Origin: Strongyloides papillosus
Lineage: Eukaryota; Nematoda; Chromadorea; Rhabditida; Strongyloididae
Reading direction: 5' to 3'
Assembly (NCBI GenBank): GCA_005656395.1
Contig: SRSI01000078.1
Location: forward strand, 682,001-746,000
DNA: 64,000 nucleotides
Shown here: positions 47,776 to 60,081 of the stretch, one piece after another
Position numbering within the stretch: position 1 is the stretch's first letter
Layout: every line of letters starts with the position of its first letter
Translations under genes and position numbers: made by a program
The notes under the pieces: generated by a model
Seen by the model: the letters and a program-made list of their open reading frames with translations, nothing else
Database searches by the model: none
Told to the model about the DNA's origin: nothing

Positions 47776-48681
47776 TTATGATTTTAAAAATGTCTAATCA
47801 TTTTTACTTTTTTATTTATATTATTCTTATCAAAAAATTTTATCAAGATAAGAGTTATAAGCATACGTTAATAATTAAAAATTTTATAAATAAAAAAAAA
47901 TAGTACAAATTTAGAAATAATTCATTTTAAAATAATTATATAATTAATAAATACACAATGATTTTGAAATATAAGTAATTACAGTTTAAATAAACAAATG
48001 GAATGATTGTTTAGTTTATACGGTTTTCTAAAAAAATGTAGAAATATGTTTAGTGGCAACTATAAAATTTTTCTCACATTTCCATATTAAAAACCTTATT
48101 AATTATTGGAATACAATTTTTTATTATATAATCATTTGGTAGCCGATAAATATATCACCATCTTTTATAGTTTTCGTAAAGAAATCAGGATTATAGACAT
48201 AGTTATACATGACACTTTTAATAATTTAATTTTTCTAACAGGTTGGACATTTCATCGCATAACGAATTGTTAAAGTTTGTGCCACTTTTTGTGTGTAACT
48301 TAATATCATATTGTTTTTGTGATAAATAAAGATGTGTTATTTAAAACTTTTAATATATTTACTAACAATAAGTGTAGCATCATCACTACTGATCATACGA
48401 GATGGAACACAAAATATGGTGCTTCTAAAACAATAAACAGTTTGAAATTATATGTCTTTAAATAAAGTATATCTAGTGCTTTATTATTCAAAATAATTAT
48501 TTTTAATATTTAAAAATACTTTAAAACTTTTAATTAACATTGGAAACAGGTATTAAAGTTATATTATATAATTGACAATGGTTGAATTTAACAATATACT
48601 TTTAATTCAAGTAACCTATTATTTATTAGTTAATGATTATTTATAAGATCTTAAATTACAATAAGTAATATATTTTTTTGT
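47776..48681. other. Intergenic; one possible 34-codon secreted micro-frame
   Basis: AT-rich. At 48332-48436 (+) a short frame starts MCYLKLLIYLLTISVASS, a good signal-peptide shape, and stops 16 codons later; it is preceded by an acceptor-like TTTCTAACAG near 48241. Too short to call as a gene. Confidence 0.4.
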
Positions 48682-49687
48682 TTAAATACGAGAATTTTTA
48701 AGTTCATTACATTTACTTTTAATTTGATTTTTTATATCATCGGGAATTTTAAACATAACTCCATAACCAGGTGCAATAAAATCAACAGTACATAAAATTT
48801 GTTCTCTACTAGCTTCCCAAACAGTAGCTTGATTAGCATCTTTAACAAATTGTTGCCATAACAATGGTTTTGTCAAATCACTCTCTGAGACAAATAAATT
48901 TCCAACAATTCCTATATCACCATAACCTGAAACGTTTCTTACAATTATAGATAAGCCATCGATTGATTGTCCTGGAGTTAACATTATCTCAGTGTTATCA
49001 CAAATTTTAACAGTTGGCATTCCATACTCGGAATGTTCATACCCATCCTCTGTATTAACTTTAAATGATGCTCTTTTAATTTCTCTATTTCCAGAAAATA
49101 TTAATGCATCGGGGAAAAGGTTTATATTTCCTAAATTATCAACATCCGTATGTGTTAAAATTAATTTATTAATATCACTTAATTTAACACCATGAGCTGC
49201 TAAACCACCTGTTATGGTATTTTTAAATAATGATAATCCAGTGTCGACTAATATGTAACATTTTTCAGAGGTTTTTGAATTTTCATCAAGAATTAGAATT
49301 GACGTTGTAGAAAGTTTTATCATATCTCCATCAATCATACTAAAATTACCATATAAAATTGGGATGACAGTTGGACCATCAATAGGTCCCTGACGTGGAT
49401 CAGGCATAGGAAAATAAACTGTATTAAATTTAAAATCTTTTATATCATCAGGCAGAGACACACTCCTTTTGGTTCTTCTTCTTTGTTCATTTACTAAAAA
49501 ATAATGATATAAAATACTATTGTATGTATAATTTTATCATACCTTGTGGAAGAAATGCCATATTAGGTTTAAGTAGTGATTGCGACAATATATTTGCTGG
49601 ATTACTATCTTTATCGTACTTTTGAATAAATAACGATAGTGTGAAATAATAATTTAAGGAAAGGAATAGGTAAAATATATATTTCAT
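48682..49687 (-). CDS. Secreted MBLAC1/SWIP-10-like metallo-beta-lactamase-fold protein, likely pseudoenzyme
   Basis: Minus-strand exons 49687..49543 and 49493..48682 give 318 aa. Residues 1-22 are a signal peptide; a basic RRRTKRS (about 53-59) looks like a furin site. The fold motifs of MBLAC1-type hydrolases are in order: CYILVDTGLSLF, KLILTHTDVDNLGNINLF, LTPGQSIDGLSIIVRNVSGY, IGIVGNLF and FIAPGYGVMFKIP. Compared with the family's HxHxDH, PGH, GDL and PGHG, the zinc ligands read H163, D165 (for H), D167, N168 (for H), Q224 (for H), N247 (for D) and Y292 (for H). Five of seven are replaced while the frame and core stay intact. Zinc hydrolysis is therefore unlikely; a binding role is inference. 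C. elegans SWIP-10 protects dopamine neurons from glutamate-driven damage. Confidence 0.8.
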
Positions 49688-50883
49688 AACTGATTTATTT
49701 ATCACAAACTTTTAATGTAGATAATTTATATTTTAAATTAAAATTATAGAGAAAATATTTATGAGGAAAAATATTTAGTATAAATTATGAAGATCTAAAT
49801 ATAATATACTTCTTTTAGCTTTAATTTAAGTACCCAAATAATGTTGAACTTTTATTTTAGTTATTTTTTAGAATTAAACAAACATGAAGACTTAATTGTT
49901 GATAATGTATTGGATAAGGTACAAACTGTTATTACTATATTTTCTTTAATGATTTATACAATCTTACTTTTTCAATTTAAACACGAGGTACCAAGCCGTA
50001 CAATTGGACATACGAATGAGATATTTATTCATTAGTTAGTTTAATTTTAAATATTAATACGTGAATGCTTTGATTGTAACGTTTAAGTTGATTATTATAT
50101 TTGAGAATATTCTTAAATCTATTATGTCATGTAAACAATAAGGTACTTTTAATAATATTTGATCCTTTAAGTATTAATTTTAACAAAATTTTATAAAATA
50201 ACTTTTAATATCTTTCATATATTTTAATTTATTTTAAAAGTAATAATAATTTTAAATTTTATTAAATAATAAAAAAATTGAATAATAAAGAGATAAGAAA
50301 AATTGAAGTAAGAAAGACACAGATATACAAAAATGTGAACAATTAGTATTTAAATCAATGCGACAAATTTAAAAATGCATTACGTATATTAAACTTAAAT
50401 ATCTAAGTATAAATTAAATTTCATAATTCTATTATTACAATAAGAATAAAAATATTATGCATTGTTAATGAAAATAATGTATAAAAGTACCGTATATGTA
50501 CAATAATGATGGAAATAAAATTAAATTAAAATTATCTATTTCATTGCATGTGAAATAGTCATTTTCATTGTTCACAAATTTTATCTAAATATATTTGATT
50601 AAAAATCTATGTTGTATTTTTTACAAGCACCATGTATTTAAATATTGATTATTCTGAGATTTCTGTCAAACAAATATATATAACGACATTTATATTTGTA
50701 AAGTATTGTTGACGGCAGGTTGAGTTTTTTTGAGTAATAATAAACAAAATTGATAATTAGAAAGTTGTGATAAATAATAGATATATATTATAACTATAGA
50801 ATGATAAAAACTATCTCGCAGTGATGTAGTAGTGTATTTTTCACGAAAGCATCATATATTACCACTATCCATGACATAATGTG
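49688..50883. other. Intergenic
   Basis: AT-rich. A 64-codon frame at 49841 (+) holds one hydrophobic helix and a mixed tail (HEVPSRTIGHTNEI) and might be part of a small membrane protein, but start and splice context are unclear. Confidence 0.4.
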
Positions 50884-53286
50884 TTAGACTGAAGATATCC
50901 GAGAATCGTTGTAAGCAGCATGTACTGCTGCTTCATAAAGAGCCTGAAGTAAAAAATACATTGCATATGTTTTAAAAATATATCTCACATTAAATTTGTC
51001 AATTTCTGTGTGCCAAATACAATAAAAATGACTTCATGCAAGAAAATTAGTAGGAGGACACAACTACATATGAAAGGGAACTATGAAAGAAAGAAACGAT
51101 TATAGATTATTTTGATGGCATGCAGGGGGAAAACAAAATGGAAGCAATAATTTGAATGATATAACTATGTTCAAAATATACATTCAAACGACAGCTTCTC
51201 TACTAAGATAAACAGAAGGTTGTTTATGATGCGCACTGATATGAAAATCAGCATAATCATTATAAATACCAGTGTCATTAGAAGAAGGGGGTCTTATTAC
51301 CTCACCAGTTTGGGATCCAAATAGATTATGTGGCATTGAATGACTGTCAGGATATTCATGTTGAATTTGAAAATCACTTAAATGAATTTGATTATACTGT
51401 TACTAAGTAAAAGAACAACTTACTTTTGCTGTTTGTTGTCACGTGAATATTTGTTATCAACATCATTTAATTCTAAAAAATATTTACAATTTTAATATGA
51501 TTAAAAAATGGATAAGAAAATATAAACAACTTACTGTCAAAACATAATAGCCTCTGTTTCATACAAATAAGAATAATCAATGATGTTCCAAGGCATACAG
51601 CAAGAAGAATTATGATGACAATTATCCAATCTGATAAACCATTAGAAAATCCATTATTTGTACCTAGTAAGATACTTAAAGGTACTGGTATGTCAATTTT
51701 ACCATAAGCATTTTGAACACTTAACTTTATTTGTCTTCTTTCATCCGATTCTTTAATAGGATTAATTTGTAACTTAGCGAAATAACAATTTGGTACTGTA
51801 TTATTTTGTGTTGTTCCCTCGAATCTAAAATTTTGCCACGACTGTCCTACTTGTATATCATTTTGATCAATTGTAAATATTACTTCTCTTGGGGGACGTG
51901 GCATTGGATCAGAACAATAATGAACTGTAATAACAACATCCTCGCCATTTTGACTCTATAAAAAAGAATAATAAATATTTATAACTTATATAACGTATTA
52001 TTTGTTACCTTTTGTACAGATGGTTGTTGCTCTGAAAGCATTGGAGGCCCTTGAACTTGTATATTTAAAACACTACTTGGTGGTGTATCAGAGTTTGGTG
52101 AACATTCTGGTGGACCTTGAGAAACATAAGAACATGCCGTACACCAATATTGTCCAGAGAATGAGTAGTTTGAGACATGTAAATTACATACTGCACTGAG
52201 TTTTACTGCATTATTATTATATGTTATATCACGGCCTGAATCACCAGGTATTTCTTTATAATTACCATCAAATCCTTGTGGACATGGAGCATCAACAATT
52301 TCACCATTAATTTTACGCTGTTTCCAAAAAACTATCGGTCTTGGATTGCCTTCAACTTGACAGCCTAAATTAACGACTTGATTCATATCAATCCTATTTC
52401 CCGGTTGAAATGGACTTGATGTTTGAATATTTTGGAAGTTATCTTGTACAACTCTAGCAGCAGTATATGGATCAATTTGTACAGCCTGTGATTGTGGCAT
52501 ATCATTTTCATTATGGAGACCATTATTTGCAGCACATTGAATAGACTGTCTTATCATTTCAACTCCAATTGTTATTTCGGCACTATTCCCTGATATCTCA
52601 ATACCATTTTTAAACCACTTATATATAGTTGGTGTTGGATGTGCTTGAACGGCACATCTTAAAGTTTTTCCTCGACCGACGGATTGTTGGCATTGTCCGT
52701 CTTGACCTCTTATACATTCAACGTAAAAACGATAACCTTGATTTGCAATTAAGACAGGTCCCATTCCATTTCTATCAACAACATGCGGTTGGCGGATATA
52801 TCTAACATTAACCTCTGCTGGTGCCGAATCAATTGTTCCACCATTTAAAGCCGCCTGACATACAATGGTTACCCCTGTCCAATTAGCTTTTGCTGGAACA
52901 TTTTGAAGTGCAATTGTCTTAAAAAAAATAAAAATAAATATATAATAAGGTTAATTTAAATAAATTACCGGAAACCCAGATTTTCTGGTTAAATCTTGAG
53001 CAGAATTTAGGACATTAACAATATCAGTAATATTTTTTTGAAGACATTCAACGCATACAAATCGAAGTTGACTAACAGGATGTTCAGAAACACAGTAAAT
53101 TGTTTCACTTGCAGTTGTGCCAAGCATTGTCCATTCTATCTTATTAAGTTGATCGGTATTTGTTACTAAAAATGGTTGATCTGATATTTTGACCTGTGGT
53201 ACAACTGTATTATGTTGCATTCTTGATAATGAACATAATGATATAATAAAAATTAAAAATGTCCTTAGTTTAATTTTCAATAACAT
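50884..53286 (-). CDS. Immunoglobulin-superfamily single-pass membrane protein with alternative C-termini
   Basis: Minus-strand exons 53286..52969, 52917..52009, 51955..51535, 51472..51424, 51376..51301 and 50943..50884 give 610 aa. A signal peptide (1-22) is followed by at least three Ig-type domains with C...W...C patterns (LRCAVQAHPTPTIYKWFKNG; LGCQVEGNPRPIVFWKQ ... GQYWCTAC), a membrane-proximal domain, one transmembrane helix (WIIVIIILLAVCLGTSLIIL) and a short polar tail. In this form the tail ends ALYEAAVHAAYNDSRISSV. If the last donor (GAG|GTAATA at 51300) is not used, the frame stays open to a stop at 51184 and the tail ends SVYLSREAVV (629 aa). The ATG is set by TTTTTAG one base upstream. 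Probably a neuronal adhesion or recognition protein; the subfamily is not recognised. Confidence 0.85.
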
Positions 53287-53287
53287 T

Positions 53288-53299
53288 CTAAAAATAAAT
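53288..53299 (-). promoter_or_regulatory. Trans-splice acceptor of the Ig-domain gene
   Basis: Minus-strand ATTTATTTTTAG ends at 53288, one base before the ATG; it excludes the longer open frame that continues upstream. Confidence 0.6.
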
Positions 53300-56098
53300 C
53301 TAAGAAGCGGTAAAAAAGTGGTATAATAATAATAAATATAATAAAAAAATAATAAGGAGAACAAAAAAAGATGGTCATAATAGTAAGAATACAAATCAAT
53401 TCATAAATGTCTATTTTCTTTGTACGATCATTTTTGTTATGGTGTATCAATAAAAAAGATAATAAAGACAAAATATGAATGAATTTAATTCTAACAATTT
53501 TCAATAATATAGCATAAAATTTTATCACAATATTTTTAATGTGTCAGGAGAAAGCTAAAGAAATTATAAACTTTTTATAGTTAGAATAAATTTGAAATAT
53601 TTAATTTTATTACTTTATTCTACTTATATTGCAAAAAAGATTTATTTTAATTCGAATTAAAATGTTGATAACAATCTTGAAGATACGGAAGAGTAAGAAA
53701 GATATTACATAGGAAGTATGGTAGGTGACAAAACTTAATAATACTAGATTCATTTGATAGATGTTTTACTTTATTTGCATAAAAATATATTATATTTCGC
53801 AAAACAAAGAATATAAATATTCATGAGAAAGAAAATACATACATGCTTCAATATTGAATGGCGCCATTCACACAAAATAGAAGCGTAAAACATTTAAAAG
53901 TTTAAATAATTCATTAACATATAAAATAATGATACGTTGAGAAAATCTGAATCTACTTTTTTTAAATATAATATTTGAGGATATAAAAATTGTATTTTAA
54001 TTATATAAATAACATCTTATGAAATGTGCGTTAATAAAGAACAAATAGATCAAGTTAACGAGCCGAATGAATTTATATGTATATCCTAGTAATAGTTTGC
54101 TTAGAAAAATCAAATAGTAAAGGAATATATCTATACAATATAAAATATTACACATTGACAAATTTAAACATTGCCAAATAGGTATTGCATGTGACACAAT
54201 TAGTAAAGATTATGAACTCATGCTGAGAAAAGAAATCATTTTCAAACAATAAATAATAATTTAGAAGAGTTATGTTAAATAAATTTTGTCACAATATGGC
54301 ATGGATATAAGTATGATACTATTAGATGAAAATACACTAAAAATCTGGATAATAAAGCTAAATGCTTTGAACGCTGTTATAAAACTATTAGAAATACATC
54401 TACATGTATTTAGGGTTTACGATGGAGAAATCGTATAATAAAAGTAAAAAATATATGTAACATTTCTGTATACTAATACTTTTTTTTATATAATCTATAT
54501 TTATTTAAAATATACTGTCATTATACTATAAAAAAATAATAGAAGGATGTAATGCTTCAATTATACTTTACAATAAGCAATTTATAAGTTAAATGATCAT
54601 TAACAATCAAGAAAGATATATTATAAATAGGTATAAGGTTAAAAATACATAATTTTTAACCTTCTCTTTTTACTTTTACATGATGTGTGTGAAGTGGTGA
54701 CTCCTAATAATATAAGGATTTAAAATAATTTGAAGGACATTAGAAGAGTTTATATGTTAAATATTAATAAAGTAAAAGAATTATCCACAAAAGAAAAATA
54801 ATTTTATAACATAAATTTTCGTTATATTTTAATCAAATTTATTTCTAGAGAATATATACATCCATATTTTAAATGATAAATATCTGTATGATAAATTACT
54901 TATTCATTATTTGACTTTAACTTAATAAAATATACAACTAAACAATAATGTATTCTTTTTTAATAAAATAATGATTTTATCAAAAGCAATGAATAATGGC
55001 CTTCGATTGTACAAACCTAACCTATGTAAAGGACATAAATGTAAATACAAATGCCATCAGTAGCTTTAAAATGCTCTTTAATACGGTCACCAATCATAAG
55101 TAGTTTTATGCCTTTTTCTCATTATAATTAAAAAAAGGTATCCTCAATCCATCGTTTAAAGTCAGGTAAAGGTATTCGGCATTTGCCAACAACAATATAG
55201 ATGACCTCATTTTTAGTGAATCATAAAACAAACTAAAACGAGATTGTTGATTATGTAGACATAGGTAGTCATAACTTTTGACTGTTCAAGTATATTATTT
55301 TTGCATTAAAGCTCAATACACGGTTGTCAATATACATTATGGGACGTTATTTGCATTTATGAAAGTAAAAAAGATCAAATATAAAAAAGTGAAATTAAAA
55401 TAAGAAAAGATTGAAATTAGTTTATCATTAAATATTTTAACTACCATCTCGTATGGTAAAAATTATGATTATGTAATAATGAAAGTCACATTCCTTATTT
55501 TCATTGAAATTACCTTGAAAACTGACAAAATATAATTGTAAAATCGGTTTATTAAAATATTATACTATATGTATAATAATCACCATTAAGAATGTTGTTC
55601 TGCAATTTATTTATGTGTTATATAAAAGGGATAATAAATATCAGCTATTTTAGATTAAAGGAATAATAGAAGGTGTTTTAGTTTCATTTAAAGTAATCGT
55701 GTGTGTTAAATGTTTAAATTATTTAAATTTTCATAATTTATCGTTTTTCTTTGTCATAATGAGAACAGGATTCCATGTGTAACATATGTTTTGTTAGTTA
55801 ATTGCATAGATAATTATTCAATTGTATTAATGTAAATATTCGTAAATGATGATAAAAGATGTTCTTTTGATTGTTACCTTTTTATGTTAAATAATAAGTT
55901 ACAATTGAAATTTGAAATTTTTTAATCAAAGAGGTTATATTTCTGCCGATATTCTTGTAACGAAAACTTGCTTTCTTGTTTACTCACTTTAAAACGTATT
56001 TCCTAACGTGTAGCTGGCCATACAAATATACATTAATCCCTTAATAGAATCAATTTTCCTATAAATAATATTATTAAACATTATAACTTATATTTCCC

Positions 56099-56109
56099 TT
56101 TCTTTTTAG
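56099..56109 (+). promoter_or_regulatory. Trans-splice acceptor of hid-1
   Basis: TTTCTTTTTAG ends at 56109, 57 bp upstream of the ATG at 56167; no upstream exon is seen. Confidence 0.5.
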
Positions 56110-56166
56110 TTTCAATAATCTCGTTATTATTTTTTGAGCCAATATACTTAAAAGTTTTATTTTATC

Positions 56167-58450
56167 ATGGGAAATACAATCTCAAAAATTGACTTTCATA
56201 CAGCTGTTGCTGAAATGATATCATCTGGAAATGTCAATGCACCCGAAACATTTTGGAATCATTTTTCTGGATCACCTTCAACATATTTAATAAAAGATAT
56301 CTTTTCAAATTTTAATGCATCTGATATACGCAAATTAAGAGATGAATCACCAGCCAATTTTTCATCTATTGTATGTAAAGCTATAAAAGTAATAACTGAC
56401 GACACTCAAAATATATCAACAAACGATCATAAAAAAATTATTAATTCTATTCATTTTCTAACAAGAATAATACCATTTATGTATGAGTGTGATGAATGGA
56501 AAAATTTTTTTTGGACAATTGATAATACAACCCACACACGAGAAAAACAAAAAACAATAGCAGCAAATTTAGTATCTGCACTTTCTAATCTTCTATTCGT
56601 CATAGATTTTACTGTTAAAAAAGTAAGTGAGGAGCAATCTATTAATATTGGTAAACAAGTTTTGGACACTTGCGAGTACATTTGGGAGGCAGGAGTTGGG
56701 TTTACTAATAAAATGGGAATAAATGCATATCATGATGAGAATCGTGTTTCTGTCTTAAGACTTCTCCTAGTTTGTTTTTCAGAGTTTTTATATTCTGAAC
56801 CTTCAGGTAAAATAAAATGGTCATAAAATAATTTATAATAATAATATAATTAAGATAATAATCGGATGAGATGGATCACTTGTTTTACTTCAGCAGAAAA
56901 CAAACATGTTTTACCTATCTTTACATCTTTGCTTAACATAATTTGTGCATATGATCCTTCTGGGTTGGGTCTTCCCTATAATTATTTACTTTCATCAGAT
57001 TCACGTGAACCATTAGTTTCTGCTTCTCTCCAATTACTACTTGTTTCACTAGATAATGATTCTACTAATAAGGATGATGAATCTGGGTATACAGATAACT
57101 TATTCATTCAATACCTCTCAAGAATCCATAGAGAAGATGATTTTTCATTTATGTTAAAGGGAATTACAACATTATTAAATAATCCTTTACAAACAACCTA
57201 TTTACCAAATTCAATAAAAAAAGTTAATCTTTACCAAGAGTTACTTGTTTTACTATGGAAATGTTGCGAATATAATCAAAAATTTATGTATTATGTTTTA
57301 AAAACAAGTGATATACTTGAAATTTTAGTACCAATACTTTATTATATAAATGATGCAAGAACAGATCCCGCAAAAGTATCTTTTATTCACATGGGAATAT
57401 TTTTGATTCTCCTTTTAAGTGGAGAAAGAAATTTTGGTGTTCGCCTTAACAAACCATACGTTTCAAAATTATGGATGGATTTGCCATCATTTAATGGTAC
57501 ACATGCAGATCTCCTAATTATTGTTTTCCACAAGTTAATTACAGCTGGTAATCATAGACTACAAGGATTATTTGATTGTTTGTTAACTATAATTGTTAAT
57601 GTTTCACCATATTTAAAGTCCTTATCAATGGTTGCCGCAAATAAATTGCTTCATTTAACAGAAGCTTTTACAACACCATGGTTTTTATTTTCAAGCCCAA
57701 ATAATTACACACTTGTATTTTTATTAATAGACGTTTTCAATAACATTATCCAATATCAATTTGATGGTAACAATAGTCTTAAAAATCTTTTTTAATTTAA
57801 TATAAATTTTGTTTAGGAAATTCCAATTTAATTTACACACTTATCAGAAAAAGACAAGTTTTTTATGAGTTTGCCAATATTAGTTCTGATTCAGTCTTTA
57901 TAAAAAAGAATATTGAGAAGAAAAAGCTAAAAGATGAAAAGAGAAAAGCAGAGGAAAAAAATAATGAAGTGTGTACTACAGGAGAATTAATAATAAATCC
58001 GTTTTCAGAGGTGGAAGTTCCAACGAAAATGGTGGTGGAAAACGATGACAAAAGAGAAGAATGGGTACCATCAACAGAGTGGGTGGATTCATGGAAATCT
58101 AAAATCCCACTTCAAACTATAAATCGTTTATTGCAAGTTTTAGTACCACAAGTAGAAAAAATCTGTATTGACAAGTAAGTACACTGACTTTGAAGGCATT
58201 TCATCTTTTATTTTATTATCCTATTTTTAGAGGGTTGACAGACGAAAAAGAAATTTTAAAATTTCTACAAAATGGTACTTTAGTTGGATTGCTTCCTGTC
58301 CCGCATCCAATTGTCATACGAAAGTATCAAGCTAATGCAGGAACAAAAAATTGGTTTAGAACATATATGTGGGGTATAATATTTTTACTCAATAATGATC
58401 CCCCAATTTGGTATGAAACAAATGTTAATTTAATGGAGACAGGAAAATAA
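56167..58450 (+). CDS. hid-1: HID-1 (Golgi/dense-core vesicle sorting protein)
   Basis: Exons 56167..56806, 56855..57766, 57817..58174 and 58231..58450 (introns 48, 50 and 56 bp) give 709 aa, shorter than human HID1 mainly in the variable linker. It starts MGNTISKIDF, an N-myristoylation signal. Highly conserved blocks include CEYIWEAGVGF, NKHVLPIFTSLLN, ICAYDPSGLGLPYN, YLSRIHREDDF, LLLSGERNFGVRLNKPY, LTIIVNVSPYLKSLSMVAAN, WKSKIPLQTINRLLQ and GTLVGLLPVPHPIVIRKYQ. A charged coiled-coil-like linker (KKKLKDEKRKAEEK) separates the last two conserved parts. In C. elegans and mammals HID-1 is a peripheral trans-Golgi protein needed for dense-core vesicle biogenesis and neuropeptide sorting; worm mutants form dauers at high temperature. 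Confidence 0.95.
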
Positions 58451-60081
58451 ATAATTTTTAATCTTTTATATATATACTTTATTATTTTTAATATTTATGT
58501 ATACATTTTTTAACTATTTTTCAGCTCCAACAATATTTTTTTGTATAAAACAGAATAATATGCTTATAATAAGGAGATAAAAATCATATATTATTTTTAA
58601 CAGGCAAGGCTAATTATTTATTTATGACTTTAAATTTTGTACTGTTATTTATTTACCTAAGTATTTTTTAAAAATTACATTCATATTTTGTATCAGCTTT
58701 AAATAAAATATATTATAATATGATGTTTACTTTTTTTGCATCTGTAAAAATTTCTTTATATGGAAAGTGATTTTAAAGTGGTGAATTGACACTTTATATT
58801 TGAAGGAGATATATTAAAATTTATTTTTTTGTGATTATAAATATAGAATTTAATGGAAAACCTTCCTTATCTTTTGTGTATTTCCAGTTCATAGTATAAT
58901 TTATCTCATTTCTTATTTTGCTTTACTTAATCATTATGCTCCTTAATTTATATAACATTTAAGGGGTGTGCTTGTTTTTTTTAAATTTCAGCTTTAAAAC
59001 TATACAAGTTGTTTCTAATATCTCAATAATATAAATTTTTTTTGTAATAAAATTTCTAATATCATGAAAGAGTTTAAATTTATTAATTTAAATCTTTTCT
59101 AACAGTTATTTTATATCAAAATATATTAATATAAATATTTTAAAATGCTTATATTAAGTTATTATAAGAATAAAAACAACACAGTTTGAAATACAAAACC
59201 ATTCATTATTTTTACTAAATAAGAAAAACTCATCTTTTAATAAATATGTAGAATGATATACCGCACTTTTGCATGATTGAATCCATGTATAAAGTTATAA
59301 TATAAAGCTATTACTATAGCTGCAGCTTTGTTTAACTCCACCGTACCAAATATATTTCATATTGTGTATAAAATAAGAAATACCCAGTATAAGTATTTTT
59401 TTTTGAAGTCTTGCATTTCTTATTTTTTTTATTTGTTCTATTTATAAAACTTAACTTTTTAGATGCTATGAAATAATAAGATAATACATTATATAAATTT
59501 TTATTGTAATTGTAAAAGAATAATTTTGTATAAAAAAGAATGTCGTATAATGCATTATGTCATTTATGTGATCTTTACTGATAACGCTGTTTTTATGGCA
59601 TATCATAATTGAAATTTTGACTTACTCTAAGGTTGTATTTATTATATATATCTTAGTTATATTTTTAATTCAGATATAAGGATGTAAATAGGATAAACTT
59701 ACGACAGGAATAACAAGCAAAAATTAGATTAGCCTTCAGAGATAATATATTTTCATACTTTTAAGTTTTATCCATTACTGGCCACTAAAGTTCGATATTC
59801 TTTCATCATCTTAACTGTGAAAAATGAAACAATTTCTGTCTCGAGGATAATGCCACATTTATCGCTTTTTCGAATGTAGTTTTCAGTTGACCATTAAGTT
59901 TATAAATATATATGTATATAATTCGTTCAAACTTTATTTTATTTTATTAATACTTTGAATTGTTTTAGGAGGGCCCTTACTTGATATGTGTTTATTTATA
60001 TCAGGACATGCTAAATCTAAAAAACTTTTTTACTTCTAATAATAACGTTACTATTACTAATTTTATACACTATCTTGGAGT
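58451..60081. other. Intergenic
   Basis: AT-rich, with a somewhat more mixed patch at 59600-59900 that may be promoter DNA of the next gene; acceptor-like TTGTTTTAG (59968) and TTTATATCAG (60004) precede the ATG at 60082. Confidence 0.5.

Larger units (their letters stand above)
53287..56166. other. Intergenic; holds a palindrome and a possible decayed coding remnant
   Basis: A perfect 14-bp palindrome GAATGGCGCCATTC lies at 53856-53869. On the minus strand at 55017-55219 two stretches in the same frame read like protein (see findings) but are separated by stops. The rest is AT-rich. A TCTTTTTAG acceptor ends at 56109, 57 bp before the HID-1 ATG. Confidence 0.5.

Noticed and set aside
46128..49687. 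UGT and MBLAC-like gene as a two-gene operon
   Set aside because: About 0.9 kb lies between them and the UGT is broken; no operon-type spacing.
49841..50035. 64-codon frame with one hydrophobic helix
   Set aside because: Codon mix is better than chance but no clear exon boundaries or family; left as a note in the intergenic entry.
51397..51423. A 27-bp intron (GTAAGT to TAACAG) between the last exons of the Ig gene
   Set aside because: Too short and puts the downstream tail out of frame; the 47-bp intron to 51377 restores the frame.
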